Source: Xylophilus rhododendri (GTDB lineage: Bacteria > Pseudomonadota > Gammaproteobacteria > Burkholderiales > Burkholderiaceae_C). From it: 64,000 bases of DNA. The DNA lies in NCBI RefSeq assembly GCF_009906855.1, contig NZ_CP047650.1, forward strand, positions 2,976,001-3,040,000. The letters are read 5' to 3'. The notes under the pieces are model-generated. The model did no database searches, had not been told where the DNA came from, and saw nothing but the letters and a program-made list of their open reading frames with translations. The position numbers were made by a program, and so were the translations under genes. Below, piece by piece: positions 17,266 through 26,645 of the stretch; position 1 is the stretch's first letter, and every line of letters starts with the position of its first letter.

Positions 17266-18204
17266 TCAGGACACGGCCTTGGTGCCGTTGCCGGCCGCGT
17301 GTTCCTCGCTGGCCAGGAAACGCAGCACCGCGGCCGTCGAGGCCGGATAGCCCGCTTCGGTGTTGCGGATGTGTTGTGCCAGCAGGGCGTTGAGCCGCGG
17401 CAGCGCGTGGAAGGGCACGGCCGGATAGGCATGGTGCTCGGCGTGGAAGGGCATGTTCCAGGCGAAGAAGCGCACCACCGCGTTGGTGTAGGTGGTGCGG
17501 GTGTTCTCCAGCATGTCGGGGCTGTAGGCGCAGCCGGTATGTTCGGCCAGCAGATAGGGCCGCAGCAGCCACTGGCCGACTGCCACCGGCAGCAGCCAGA
17601 GCCACAGCAGCGCCAGCGATTGCGCCGCCACCGAAGCCGCGATCAGCACCGCATAGGCCAGCAGATAGAAGCGCGCCTCACGCACGATCAAGGCGCGTTT
17701 GCCCTCGGCCACCCAGCGCTCCCGGACCACGCCGCGCACCCCGTGGGCCCACAGCATGCGCACCCGGTTGATCCAGGTCGGAATGCCCGACCAGTACCAG
17801 GCCAGCGCCGGCCCGGTGGGCGGCGGCGGCACGGCCAGCTCGGGGTCGCGGGCCGGGTCCTGGGTGTAGCGGTGGTGGTCCCAGTGGAAGCAGCGGTAGT
17901 ACTCGTAGGGCATCAGGATCGCCAGCCCCGCCAGGTGGCCCATGGCGTAGTTGAGCGCGCGGGTCTTGAAGGGGGTCTGGTGCGCCGTCTCGTGCAGCAC
18001 GTTGAACAGGAAGGCGATGAACCAGCCCTGCAGCACCGTCAGCGGCACGGCCCACCAGCTGCCGCGGGTGTGCCACAGCGCCACGCCGCCCAGCACGATC
18101 GCGCCCAGGTGGCCGGCGGCCCGCAGCAGGCCGGGCCGGTCGGAGCGCACCGACAGCGGCAGCAGCTCGGCGCCCTTCAGGCGGATGGAGACGGGTTTTT
18201 CCAT
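17266..18204 (-). CDS. membrane fatty-acid desaturase family protein
   Basis: A 312-residue di-iron membrane enzyme with three histidine boxes: HETAH at 71-75, HWDHH at 107-111 and HAEHH near 237, and hydrophobic pairs between them. Family members desaturate or hydroxylate acyl chains or related lipids using O2. Its start overlaps the 3' end of the upstream hydrolase gene by 28 bases, so both are one operon. The start ATG at 18204 (MEKPVSIRLKGAELLPL) is the first plausible one. Substrate unknown. Confidence 0.88.
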   Translation of the reverse strand: MEKPVSIRLKGAELLPLSVRSDRPGLLRAAGHLGAIVLGGVALWHTRGSWWAVPLTVLQGWFIAFLFNVLHETAHQTPFKTRALNYAMGHLAGLAILMPYEYYRCFHWDHHRYTQDPARDPELAVPPPPTGPALAWYWSGIPTWINRVRMLWAHGVRGVVRERWVAEGKRALIVREARFYLLAYAVLIAASVAAQSLALLWLWLLPVAVGQWLLRPYLLAEHTGCAYSPDMLENTRTTYTNAVVRFFAWNMPFHAEHHAYPAVPFHALPRLNALLAQHIRNTEAGYPASTAAVLRFLASEEHAAGNGTKAVS

Positions 18205-19229
18205 GCGAGCAGCTCGTTGACTTGTTGTTCGATGAAGGCCCGGTCCTCCGGCTGGTTGGCCGGATTGCCCGCGCGGTGGCCCCAGATCGAGGGGATGGGC
18301 CGCAGCACCGCATTGCGCAGGTGCTGCATCTCGAAGGCGTGGTCGTCCACCTGGAAGTACAGGTCGTGGTCGCCCGGCATCAGCAGGGTGCGGGCGCGGA
18401 TGCTGGCCAGCGCCTTGGGCAGGTCGCCGCCATAGAGCGGATTGGCGCTGATGTCGCCGTGCTGCCAGGTCCAGAACTGGGCCAGCAGGTCGGCCGGGTC
18501 GCGCCGGGCGAAGCTCACCTCCCAGGCGCTGACAAGATAGTCCTCCAGCGAGGAGGCGCCCAGCTGGCGCCACAGCTCCTGGCGGTAGAAGGTCTGCGAC
18601 AGCGCCCAGCCGGCGTACACCCGGCCCATGGCACGCAAGCCGCGCACGGGGCGCTGGGTGAAGACGCCGTCCTGGTAAGCCGCATCGGCCATCAATGCAT
18701 GCCTGGCCCCTTCGATGAAGACATGGTTGTGCGGCGCGCAGCGGGCGGAGCCGCAGACCACCGCGATGCGCTCCACCGCGTCGGGGTACATCGCGCCCCA
18801 GTGGTAGGCCTGCATGCCGCCCATGGACCAGCCGTAGACCAGGGCCACCCGCTCGATGCCCCACAGCTCCGAGAGCATGCGTTTCTGCACCTGCACCGCG
18901 TCGAAATAGCTCACGTCCGGATAGCGCGTGCCCACGTCCGGCCAGGGGGTGTTCGAGGGCGAACTCGACAGCCCGTTGCCGAACAGGTTGCAGATCACGA
19001 TGAAGTATTTCGACGGGTCCAGCGCGCCGCCCTCGCGCACCATGAACTGCGTGTCGTAGTGCTGCGCCGCATACGAGGTGGGATAGACGATGACGTTGGA
19101 CTTCTCGGCATTGAGCGTGCCGAAGGTCTTGTAGGCCAGCGCCATGTTGCGGAAGGTGCGGCCCGACTGCAGGACCACGTTGCCGGCCTGGAAGATCGCG
19201 TAGTCGCGCTCGGTGGGAGGTGTGCTCAT
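18177..19229 (-). CDS. alpha/beta hydrolase of the homoserine O-acetyltransferase family
   Basis: A 350-residue alpha/beta-hydrolase. The nucleophile elbow is GWSMGGMQAYHWG and the late acid and His regions are LLMPGDHDLYF and IWGHRAGNP. Overall layout (LVYGWSMGGMQAYHW, FFIVICNLFGNG-like stretch) matches MetX-like proteins, but linkage to a desaturase rather than methionine genes suggests a different acyl-transfer or esterase role. The start at 19229 places it 46 bases from the TetR operator. An N-terminal extension past the operator was rejected. Confidence 0.85.
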   Translation of the reverse strand: MSTPPTERDYAIFQAGNVVLQSGRTFRNMALAYKTFGTLNAEKSNVIVYPTSYAAQHYDTQFMVREGGALDPSKYFIVICNLFGNGLSSSPSNTPWPDVGTRYPDVSYFDAVQVQKRMLSELWGIERVALVYGWSMGGMQAYHWGAMYPDAVERIAVVCGSARCAPHNHVFIEGARHALMADAAYQDGVFTQRPVRGLRAMGRVYAGWALSQTFYRQELWRQLGASSLEDYLVSAWEVSFARRDPADLLAQFWTWQHGDISANPLYGGDLPKALASIRARTLLMPGDHDLYFQVDDHAFEMQHLRNAVLRPIPSIWGHRAGNPANQPEDRAFIEQQVNELLAWKNPSPSA

Positions 19230-19275
19230 CGGATGGTTTTCACCTGCATGGGGCGTTGCGGGACAATATCTGTAC

Positions 19276-19298
19276 GGATGGTATAGAAAGTACCATCC
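19276..19298. promoter_or_regulatory. TetR operator candidate: perfect 8-bp inverted repeat
   Basis: GGATGGTA (19276-19283) and TACCATCC (19291-19298) are exact inverted repeats around TAGAAAG. The site lies between the divergent hydrolase-desaturase operon and the tetR gene, as expected for a TetR repressor controlling both. Confidence 0.75.
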
Positions 19299-19341
19299 AT
19301 CACGCAACATGCGTGCCACCGACACCGATACAGTTGCCGCC

Positions 19342-19932
19342 ATGAGCGATTCCATTCCCCCGCGGCGCCCCGGCAGGCCGCGCTCCGAAGCCGCCACCGC
19401 CGCCGTGCTCGAAGCCGCCTGGCGCCTGTGCGCCACCCAGGGCCTGCGCGGCGCCACCATGCAGGCGATCGCGGCCGAGTCGGGTGTCTCCAAGATGACG
19501 GTCTACAAATGGTGGGACAGCCGCCTGGCCCTGCTGATCGACGCCTTCCTGCAGCAGGCCACCGCCGTGCTGCCCCTGTCGCGCACCGACCCGCCCGCCG
19601 AGGCCATCGAGGCCCACGCGCTGCGCTACCTCGCCGCCCTGCAGGGCGACCTCGGCCGGGTGCAGCTGGCGGTGCTGGCCGAATGCATGGCCGAGACCGG
19701 CAGCTCGGCGCTTTTCGTCGAGCGCTACCTCAGCATCCGCCGCCGGCTGGGCCTGGCGGTGATCCGGCGCGGCCAGCGCGAAGGCGGCATCCGCGGCGAC
19801 CGCCCGGCCGAGGCGCTCTACGACCAGATCTACGGCACCGTCTTCTACCGTTTCCAGTTCGGCCTCCAGGCCTTGAACCCGGCCTTCGTGCGTGCGCTGG
19901 TGCGGGAAACCTTGCGGGAACCGTCGGTCTGA
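19342..19932 (+). CDS. TetR-family transcriptional regulator
   Basis: A 196-residue regulator with an N-terminal helix-turn-helix (about 15-60, AWRLCATQGLRGATMQAIAAESGVSKMTVYKWW) and a C-terminal ligand domain. The ATG at 19342 (MSDSIPPRRPGRPRSE) was preferred; an in-frame ATG at 19309 would add 11 residues. It is divergent from the hydrolase and desaturase genes, so it probably senses a lipid-like inducer. It ends 135 bases before recA. Confidence 0.9.
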   Translation: MSDSIPPRRPGRPRSEAATAAVLEAAWRLCATQGLRGATMQAIAAESGVSKMTVYKWWDSRLALLIDAFLQQATAVLPLSRTDPPAEAIEAHALRYLAALQGDLGRVQLAVLAECMAETGSSALFVERYLSIRRRLGLAVIRRGQREGGIRGDRPAEALYDQIYGTVFYRFQFGLQALNPAFVRALVRETLREPSV

Positions 19933-19961
19933 TTCGTCAGGCAAACGTACCAAAATACGCC

Positions 19962-20023
19962 TTGCAGTCGTTTGATCGACCCCTAGAATACTGGTCAAGC
20001 ATCCAGCCTGTGCAAGCAAACAG
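19962..20023 (+). promoter_or_regulatory. recA promoter with LexA (SOS) box
   Basis: TTGCAG (19962-19967) and TAGAAT (19984-19989), 16 bases apart, make a plausible sigma-70 promoter. CTGT-N8-ACAG at 20008-20023 matches the LexA consensus used in beta- and gammaproteobacteria and lies just after the expected transcription start, so LexA would block recA until DNA damage. The ribosome site GGAG is at 20057-20060. Confidence 0.8.
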
Positions 20024-20067
20024 CTGGATAAACCCAACGCAAGCCCTTGATTGACCGGAGAAATTCC

Positions 20068-21138
20068 ATGGACGCCAAAACCGCTGCCGCCAACGCCGCC
20101 GCCACCGCCGAAAAGGCCAAGGCCCTGCAAGCCGCCCTCGCCCAGATCGAAAAGCAGTTCGGCAAGGGCACCATCATGCGGCTGGGCGAAGGCGAGAAGA
20201 TCGAGGACATCCAGGTCGTCTCCACCGGTTCCCTGGGCCTGGACGTGGCGCTGGGCGTCGGCGGCCTGCCGCGCGGCCGGGTGATCGAGATCTACGGCCC
20301 GGAATCCTCGGGCAAGACCACACTCACCCTGCAGGTCATCGCCGAAATGCAGCGCCAGGCCGGCACCTGCGCCTTCGTCGATGCCGAACACGCACTCGAC
20401 ACCCAGTACGCCCAGAAGCTCGGCGTGAACCTGCAGGACCTGCTGATCTCCCAGCCCGACACCGGCGAGCAGGCGCTCGAGATCGTCGACAGCCTGGTGC
20501 GCTCCGGTGCGGTCGACCTGATCGTGGTCGACTCGGTGGCGGCTCTCACCCCCAAGGCCGAAATCGAGGGCGAGATGGGCGACTCCCTGCCCGGCCTGCA
20601 GGCCCGCCTGATGAGCCAGGCCCTGCGCAAGCTCACCGCCACCATCAAGAAGACCAACTGCATGGTCATCTTCATCAACCAGATCCGCATGAAGATCGGC
20701 GTGATGTTCGGCTCGCCCGAAACCACCACCGGCGGCAATGCGCTGAAGTTCTACGCCTCGGTGCGCCTGGACATCCGCCGCATCGGCAGCATCAAGAAGG
20801 GCGAGGAAGTCATCGGCAACGAGACCAAGGTCAAGGTGGTCAAGAACAAGGTGGCCGCGCCCTTCAAGACGGCCGAGTTCGACATCCTCTTCGGCGAAGG
20901 CATCAGCCGCGAGGGCGAGATCATCGACAAGGGCGTGGAAGCCAAGGTGATCGAGAAGTCCGGCGCCTGGTACGCCTACCAGGGCGAGAAGATCGGCCAG
21001 GGCCGCGACAACACCCGCGAGTTCCTGCGCGAGAACAAGGCCCTGGCGCGCGAGATCGAGAACAAGGTGCGTGCCAGCCTGGGCGTGGCCGAGCTGAACG
21101 CCGCGCCGGAAACCGAAGCGGCGACCGCCGCCGCCTGA
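20068..21138 (+). CDS. recA: recombinase RecA
   Basis: ATP-dependent strand-exchange protein and co-protease for LexA. The 356-residue protein has Walker [22 protein letters not shown], the MAW-like loop, L1/L2 regions ([23 protein letters not shown]) and [28 protein letters not shown]. It begins at ATG 20068 behind GGAG; an in-frame ATG seven codons earlier lacks a ribosome site. The N-terminus is Ala-rich and the tail ends acidic/Ala-rich, as usual. A LexA box precedes it and recX follows after 10 bases. Confidence 0.99.
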   Translation: MDAKTAAANAAATAEKAKALQAALAQIEKQFGKGTIMRLGEGEKIEDIQVVSTGSLGLDVALGVGGLPRGRVIEIYGPESSGKTTLTLQVIAEMQRQAGTCAFVDAEHALDTQYAQKLGVNLQDLLISQPDTGEQALEIVDSLVRSGAVDLIVVDSVAALTPKAEIEGEMGDSLPGLQARLMSQALRKLTATIKKTNCMVIFINQIRMKIGVMFGSPETTTGGNALKFYASVRLDIRRIGSIKKGEEVIGNETKVKVVKNKVAAPFKTAEFDILFGEGISREGEIIDKGVEAKVIEKSGAWYAYQGEKIGQGRDNTREFLRENKALAREIENKVRASLGVAELNAAPETEAATAAA

Positions 21139-21148
21139 TCCAGCGCCC

Positions 21149-21619
21149 GTGGCCTTCGGCAAGATCTCGCTCAAGGGCCGGGCGCTGCGTTATCTCTCGG
21201 GCCGGGAGCATTCCCGCGCCGAACTGCGCCGCAAGCTCGCATCCTTCGAGGAGGAGCCGGGCCAGCTCGACGCGGTGCTCGACGAGCTGGCCGAGAAGGA
21301 TTTCCTGAGCGATGCGCGTTATGTCGATTCGGTGCTGAACCGGCGCGCGGGCCGCATGGGCGGCGCCCGCATCCGCCAGGAACTGCAGCAGCGCGGGGTG
21401 GCGGCCGAAGCCGTGTCCGAGGCGGTGGCGCGGCTGCAATCCACCGAATTCGAGCGGGCCCGCGAGGTCTGGCGCCGCAAGTTCGGCCAGCCGCCCGCCG
21501 ACGCGGCCGAGCGCGGCCGGCAGGGCCGCTTCCTGATGGCGCGCGGCTTCAGCGGCGATGTGGTGCGCCGGGTGCTCGGCAGTGCGGCTCAGGACGGCGG
21601 CGGGGACGAGGCCGGCTGA
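21149..21619 (+). CDS. recX: regulatory protein RecX
   Basis: Binds RecA filaments and limits their extension. The 156-residue all-helical protein shows RecX repeats: ALRYLSGREHSRAELRRKLASF, LDELAEKDFLSDARYVDSVLNRRAGRMGGARIRQELQQRGV and REVWRRKFGQPPADAAERGRQGRFLMARGFSGDVVRRVL. GTG start at 21149, 10 bases after recA, so it shares the SOS promoter by read-through. Confidence 0.96.
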   Translation: MAFGKISLKGRALRYLSGREHSRAELRRKLASFEEEPGQLDAVLDELAEKDFLSDARYVDSVLNRRAGRMGGARIRQELQQRGVAAEAVSEAVARLQSTEFERAREVWRRKFGQPPADAAERGRQGRFLMARGFSGDVVRRVLGSAAQDGGGDEAG

Positions 21620-21840
21620 GCCCGGCCGCTGCACCGCGGCCCGACCTGGGCGGCGGCGCGGCCGGTGTCGGTGGCCCGGTGTGCCGGCGGTGTGGGCAAT
21701 TCGTTCATGTGAAGCCAGATGAATCAATGATCTGAGATTAAGTCCAGGGTCGATTCCTGCGCGCCAGCCCGGAGAATTTTCGGCTCCCGCGCCGGGACGG
21801 CGCCGTATTTCGGGGGCCTGCGCCGGCCCTCGTCGCAGGC

Positions 21841-22461
21841 ATGAACTGGATCGAACATCTCACCCGCTTCGGTGCCCCCACCGGCATTGTCTTTCTCGCC
21901 GGCCTGGGCATCACGCTCCTGGGCCGGCCGCTGGTGCGCCTGGCGCTGCCGCGCGGCAGCTGGGGCGAGCCGACGCCGGGCGAGATCTCGCAGGCCGCGG
22001 CGGCGCAGTGCCTCTCGGTGCTGCTGATGGGCCTGTGTTACGCGGTGGCCGACCGCGCCAGCGTGCTGCTGTTCCTGGGCCTGGGCATCGGCTGCGCGCT
22101 GTCCATGGTCTGCCTGCACCTGCGCTGGCGGCAGCTGCATCGGCGGCACACCTGCTGGGTGGCCGAGGGCGGCCCCGATGCGCCGCTGCGCCACCGCCTG
22201 CTGCCGATGGGCGCCGAGGCCGAGCTCTACGAACAGGCGCGGCTCGAATGGCAGCAGGCGCGTGTGCGGGAGCCCGAACTCTCGCTCTGCGCCTTCGTGC
22301 GGCGCCAGCTGGGCGTTTCGCGGCGCCTGTCCGTGCTGTGGCCGCCGCAGGCGCTGGCGGCCACGGTCGAGCGGCTGGAGGGCACGGCGATGTGGATGCT
22401 GCTGTGCGGCGCCAATGCGGCGGTGCTGGTCTGGGTGGCCGTGGCGGCCTGGTGGCGCTAG
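21841..22461 (+). CDS. unrecognised small membrane protein
   Basis: A 206-residue protein I do not recognise. Predicted membrane helices are about 12-28, 54-68, 74-93 and 183-204, with a charged cytoplasmic-like middle (about 95-175, rich in Arg/Glu/Gln). The 221 bases between recX and this gene hold no clear feature. Its TAG stop overlaps the opposite-strand TAG of the dehydrogenase gene at 22458-22461. Codon use is like the neighbours, so a real gene is likely. Confidence 0.65.
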   Translation: MNWIEHLTRFGAPTGIVFLAGLGITLLGRPLVRLALPRGSWGEPTPGEISQAAAAQCLSVLLMGLCYAVADRASVLLFLGLGIGCALSMVCLHLRWRQLHRRHTCWVAEGGPDAPLRHRLLPMGAEAELYEQARLEWQQARVREPELSLCAFVRRQLGVSRRLSVLWPPQALAATVERLEGTAMWMLLCGANAAVLVWVAVAAWWR

Positions 22462-23405
22462 TAGCCGCGCGCGTGCAGGTAGAGGTGGTCGATGGCGCCG
22501 CCGCTCCGGTCGGCCGCGATGGTGTGCGCCGCCTGCCGTGCGCGCGCCGCGCGCGAGGCGGTCGATGCGATGTGCGGCGTGACGATCACCCGCGGATGCG
22601 ACCACAGCGCATGTCCGGCCGGCAGCGGCTCCAGGTCGAACACGTCCAGCAGCGCGGCGCCGAGCCGGCCCTGGTCCAGCGCGTCGAGCAGGGCCTGCTC
22701 GTCCACATGGCTGCCGCGGCCGACGTTGATCAGGCAGGCGCCGGCCGGCAGCCGGGCGAAGGCCGCGGCGTCCAGGATGGCGGCGGTCTCGGGTGTGCCG
22801 GGCAGCAGGTTCACCAGGATCTCGCTGCGGGACAGGAAATCCGGCCAGTCGGCCTGGCCGCCCAGGCATTCGATGCCCGGCAGCTGCTTGGCCGAGCGCG
22901 ACCAGCCCATCACCTGGAAGCCGGCGGCGCGCAGCCGCCCGGCCACATGGGCGCCGAGCTGGCCCAGGCCCATCACGCCGACCGTGGTCTGGCTGGCCAG
23001 GCGGCCGGTCAGCCGCGGGGACCAGCGCCGTTCGCGCTGGCTGTCGATCAGGGCGGGCAGTTCACGCACCATGCCGAGCGCGGCGAAGAGCACGAAGTCG
23101 CCCATGCGCTCGGCCGTCTCGGGCGTGACCATACGCACGATGGGCAGGGCCGGCAGCTGCGGGTCCGCCAGGATGTGGTCGACCCCGGCGGCGGCGCTTA
23201 GGATCAGGCGCAGATGCGGGAACCGCGCCAGCCAGCCGGGTTCCGGCTGCCACACCAGCGCATGGGTGACGGTGGCGGGGTCCACCGCGGGGTCGTCGAA
23301 GGCCCGCACCCGCAGCCCGGGCGCGGCCGCCTGGAAGGCCGCCTGCCATTCGGGCCACGCGGCGGCGCCGCCGACCTGCACCAGCAGCACATCTTCTTGT
23401 TCCAT
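22458..23405 (-). CDS. D-2-hydroxyacid dehydrogenase (glyoxylate/hydroxypyruvate reductase A-like)
   Basis: NAD(P)H-dependent reductase of 2-oxoacids such as glyoxylate. The 315-residue protein has the Rossmann motif GLGQLGAHV, the substrate Arg region INVGRGSHVDEQ, the Glu in DVFDLEPLP and the catalytic His in TPHIAS. It is the last gene of the operon that starts with the C45 hydrolase, 5 bases after the binding-protein gene, suggesting that the imported compound yields a 2-hydroxy- or 2-oxoacid. Confidence 0.9.
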   Translation of the reverse strand: MEQEDVLLVQVGGAAAWPEWQAAFQAAAPGLRVRAFDDPAVDPATVTHALVWQPEPGWLARFPHLRLILSAAAGVDHILADPQLPALPIVRMVTPETAERMGDFVLFAALGMVRELPALIDSQRERRWSPRLTGRLASQTTVGVMGLGQLGAHVAGRLRAAGFQVMGWSRSAKQLPGIECLGGQADWPDFLSRSEILVNLLPGTPETAAILDAAAFARLPAGACLINVGRGSHVDEQALLDALDQGRLGAALLDVFDLEPLPAGHALWSHPRVIVTPHIASTASRAARARQAAHTIAADRSGGAIDHLYLHARGY

Positions 23406-23410
23406 GGGAT

Positions 23411-24979
23411 CTATTTGCTCAGTTCGACATTCCAGTAGCGCGGCTTGCGGCCGGCCCAGGCCTGGAAGCCCTTGACCTTGGGGGAGAGGGCCGAGAGGCT
23501 CCTCGGGGTGCTCCAGGCGATCATGGGGGCATCATCGACGAAGAGCTGGTGCAGCTGGTCGAACAGCGGCTGGCGTTCGGCCGCCGAGGCGGTGTTGCCG
23601 ATGCGCGCCAGCAGCTGGCTGGCCTGGGGGTTGCCCCAGACCCGGTCGGCCTGCCTGCTCTTGTCGCCGGTGAAACGGTCGATCACGAAGAGCGCGTCGA
23701 GCTGGGGCGCGAAGTTCCAGACCATCATCTGGTAGCTGCCCTTGAAGTAGCGGTCGAGCTGCACCGCCCATTCCACCACCTCGACCTCGATGTTGATGCC
23801 GGCCTCGCGCGCCAGGGCCTGGTAGAGCACGGCGATGTCCTGCATCGACTGGAAACGCGAGTTGGTCGTCAGCTTGATCGACTGGCCCTTGTAGCCGGCC
23901 TCGGCCAGCAGCTTGCGCGCCAGCGGGATGTTGTAGGCCAGGCCCTTCTTCTCGGCCGCGCCGTAGTAGCGGCTGGTCAGCGGGATCGCCGAGGTGGCCG
24001 GGCGGCCGTAACCGTCGAGCACGGCATCGACCATGGCCTGGTTGTCGACGGCCAGGTTCAGCGCCTGGCGGATGCGTTTGTCGGCCAGCAGCGGATCGGC
24101 GGTCTGGATGACCAGGCTGTTCACGCTGGCGATCTCGGCGCCGCTCAGGCGCACCTTGCCGGTGGCCTCCATCTCCTTGGCGAACTTGGTGTCGATGGAA
24201 GGCCAGACATCGAGATTGCCGGCCAGCACCGCGGCGCGGGCGGCGGCCGGATCGGGCACGATGGTGAAGCGCAGCCGGTCCACCCTGGCCGCCTTGGCGC
24301 CGGCCAGTCCGTCGCTGGGTTCGCTGCGCGAGCGGTAGTCGGGGTTGCGGGCGAGTTCGACGTATTCGCCGCGCTTCCATTCCGCCCATTTGAAGGGGCC
24401 GGTGCCGATGGGGGTGGTCCAGACGCCGTTGACCACCGAATCGGGATGCGCGATGCCGGTGCCGTCGCAGTCGCCGCGGGCCATCATGCCGAGGAAGGCG
24501 CCGTAGGGCTGGGCCAGCTTGAACACCACGTGTCTGTCGTCGGCGGCACGCACCGATTCGACCTTCAGCGCGCGGCTGCCGTCGAAGTTGGCGCGGCATT
24601 GCCAGGGGCCCTTGGCCGGATCGAGGAAGTAGTTCCAGGTCCAGACGACTTCCTTGGCAGTCAGCGGGGCGCCGTTGTGGAACTTCACGCCGTCGCGCAG
24701 GGTGAAGGTGTAGTTCAGGCCGTCGGCCGAGGTGTCGATCTTCGCGGCCAGCATCGGTTCGACCGTGCCGTCGGCCCGGGAGGCGACCAGGCCCTCGTAG
24801 ACCTGCTGCAGCACGGTGCCGTGGTTGTCGTCGGTGTTCGCGCCCGGCATCACGGTGCGCAGGTCGGCGGTGATCATGGTGCGCAGCGTGGTCTGGGCAC
24901 CGGCCAGGCCGGGCGCGGCGGCCCCGGCCAGCAGCGCCAGCGCGCACAGGGACAGCCGGATCGGGTTCGGGACGGTCAT
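23411..24979 (-). CDS. dipeptide/oligopeptide-type ABC transporter substrate-binding protein
   Basis: A 522-residue family-5 solute-binding protein (SBP_bac_5) with a signal peptide (about 1-29, ending GLAGAQ). Diagnostic stretches: TDDNHGTVLQQVYEGLVA, YTFTLRDGVKFHNGAPLTAKEVVWTW near residue 90-115, RQALNLAVDNQAMV and a C-terminal YWNVELSK. It delivers ligand to the two permeases encoded upstream. The family binds peptides but also opines, glutathione and nickel, so the ligand is open. Confidence 0.93.
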   Translation of the reverse strand: MTVPNPIRLSLCALALLAGAAAPGLAGAQTTLRTMITADLRTVMPGANTDDNHGTVLQQVYEGLVASRADGTVEPMLAAKIDTSADGLNYTFTLRDGVKFHNGAPLTAKEVVWTWNYFLDPAKGPWQCRANFDGSRALKVESVRAADDRHVVFKLAQPYGAFLGMMARGDCDGTGIAHPDSVVNGVWTTPIGTGPFKWAEWKRGEYVELARNPDYRSRSEPSDGLAGAKAARVDRLRFTIVPDPAAARAAVLAGNLDVWPSIDTKFAKEMEATGKVRLSGAEIASVNSLVIQTADPLLADKRIRQALNLAVDNQAMVDAVLDGYGRPATSAIPLTSRYYGAAEKKGLAYNIPLARKLLAEAGYKGQSIKLTTNSRFQSMQDIAVLYQALAREAGINIEVEVVEWAVQLDRYFKGSYQMMVWNFAPQLDALFVIDRFTGDKSRQADRVWGNPQASQLLARIGNTASAAERQPLFDQLHQLFVDDAPMIAWSTPRSLSALSPKVKGFQAWAGRKPRYWNVELSK

Positions 24980-25004
24980 CGGGGGTACCTCCTGTTTCGG
25001 TGGA

Positions 25005-26645
25005 TCAGGCGCTGGCGACGGCCTGGGCGTGCACGTCCAGCGCCGGCGTGGCGGCCAGCAGCTCGCGGGTGTAGGGGTGCTGCGGGCGGTCGAAGATCTC
25101 GTCGCGCGAGCCGCTCTCCACGATCAGCCCGTGCTGCATCACCACCACCCGGTCGGCCACCTGCTCCACCGCCGCCAGGTCGTGGCTGATGAACATGCAG
25201 GCGAAGCCGTACTGCTCCTGCAGCGAGCGGAACAGGGCCAGCACCTGGGCCTGGATCGTCATGTCGAGCGCCGACACCGGCTCGTCGGCGACGATGAAGG
25301 CCGGCCGGCGCACCAGGGCGCGGGCGATCGCCACCCGCTGGCGCTGGCCGCCCGAGAGTTCGTGCGGGAAACGGCCGCCGAAGTCGGCCAGGCCCACCTC
25401 GGCCAGCGTCTCGTCGATGCGGCGCGCCCTGGCGGCCTCGTCCATGGCCGGCAGGTGGCGCAGCGGTTCGGCCACCAGGGCGCGGATGCGCATGCGCGGA
25501 TCGAGCGAGGAATACGGGTCCTGGAACACCAGCTGGCAGCCCATGCGGAAGTCGTGCAGGGCGGCGCCGCCGGCCTTCAGCACATCCTGGCCGCGGAACA
25601 GCACCTCGCCCGCGCTGGCCGGCGCCAGGCGCAGCATGGCGCGGCCCAGGGTGGTCTTGCCCGAGCCGCTGCCGCCGACCACGGCGACCGTCTCGCCGGC
25701 GCGGATCTCCAGGTCGAGCCGGTCGATGGCCAGCCGCTGGCTGCGTTTTCCGAACAGGCCCTGGCTGCGCACCGCATAACTGACGGACAGGCCGCGCGCC
25801 GCGATCAGGGTGTCGCCGGATGCCGCGGCCGGCCGCGCCGCGGCGCGCCGGGGGATGGCCGCGATCAGCTGCCGGGTGTAGTCGGTCTGCGGCCGGTAGA
25901 GGATCTGCGCGGCGGGGCCCGCCTCCATCTGCCGGCCGCGCTGCATCACCACCGCGCGCTGCGCATAACGCGCCACCAGGCCCAGGTTGTGGGTGATCAG
26001 CAGCACGGCGGTGCCGTCCTCGCGCGCCAGCTCCACCATCAGGTCGAGCACCTCGCGCTGCGCCAGGTTGTCCAGGGCGGTGGTCGGCTCGTCGGCGATC
26101 AGCAGGCGCGGGCGCAGCAGCATCACGCTGGCCAGCATGATGCGCTGGCGCATGCCGCCGGAGAACTCGTGCGGATAGGCCTGCAGGCAGCGCTCGGGAT
26201 CGCGGATCTGCACCCGCTCCAGCATCGCCAGGCAGCGCGCCCGGATCTGCGCCGCGCCCAGGCGGGTGTGCAGGCGCATGCCCTCGGCCATCTGGGTGCC
26301 GATGCGGTGCGCCGGGTTGAGCGACACCATCGGCTCCTGGAACACCATGCCGATGCTGCCGCCGCGCAGCTCGCGCATGCGCCGCACGCCGGCGGACGAC
26401 AGGTTCTCGCCGCCGAAGCGCACCGCGCCGGCGGTCTGCCGGATGCCGGCGGGCAGCAGGCCCAGCACGGTGCGCGCGGCCAGCGTCTTGCCGCTGCCGG
26501 ATTCGCCGACCAGGGCGACGAACTCGCCCCGCTCGATCTGGAAGTTCAGGTCCTCGACCAGCACCGCGCCGCTGGCGGCCTCCAGCCGCAGGTGCTCGAT
26601 CGACAGCACGGGGCCGGACGGCGCGGCGTTCGCGGCGGCGCTCAT
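25005..26645 (-). CDS. fused double ABC ATPase (DppD-DppF type)
   Basis: One 546-residue protein carries both ATPase units of a peptide-type importer. Domain 1 (about 10-255) has Walker A GESGSGKT, signature EFSGGMRQR and Walker B LLIADEPTTA; domain 2 (about 280-540) has GGSGSGKT, ELSGGQRQR and FIVADEPVSA. Each has the C-terminal oligopeptide extension (YRPQTDYTRQL, DRPQHPYTREL). The ATG overlaps the stop of the second permease gene (ATGA), showing tight coupling. Confidence 0.95.
   Translation of the reverse strand: MSAAANAAPSGPVLSIEHLRLEAASGAVLVEDLNFQIERGEFVALVGESGSGKTLAARTVLGLLPAGIRQTAGAVRFGGENLSSAGVRRMRELRGGSIGMVFQEPMVSLNPAHRIGTQMAEGMRLHTRLGAAQIRARCLAMLERVQIRDPERCLQAYPHEFSGGMRQRIMLASVMLLRPRLLIADEPTTALDNLAQREVLDLMVELAREDGTAVLLITHNLGLVARYAQRAVVMQRGRQMEAGPAAQILYRPQTDYTRQLIAAIPRRAAARPAAASGDTLIAARGLSVSYAVRSQGLFGKRSQRLAIDRLDLEIRAGETVAVVGGSGSGKTTLGRAMLRLAPASAGEVLFRGQDVLKAGGAALHDFRMGCQLVFQDPYSSLDPRMRIRALVAEPLRHLPAMDEAARARRIDETLAEVGLADFGGRFPHELSGGQRQRVAIARALVRRPAFIVADEPVSALDMTIQAQVLALFRSLQEQYGFACMFISHDLAAVEQVADRVVVMQHGLIVESGSRDEIFDRPQHPYTRELLAATPALDVHAQAVASA

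Noticed and set aside
21735..21780. T-arm-like stretch (CAGG-GTCGATT-CCTG) suggesting a tRNA or attachment-site remnant
   Set aside because: No D-arm, anticodon arm or acceptor stem could be fitted around it.
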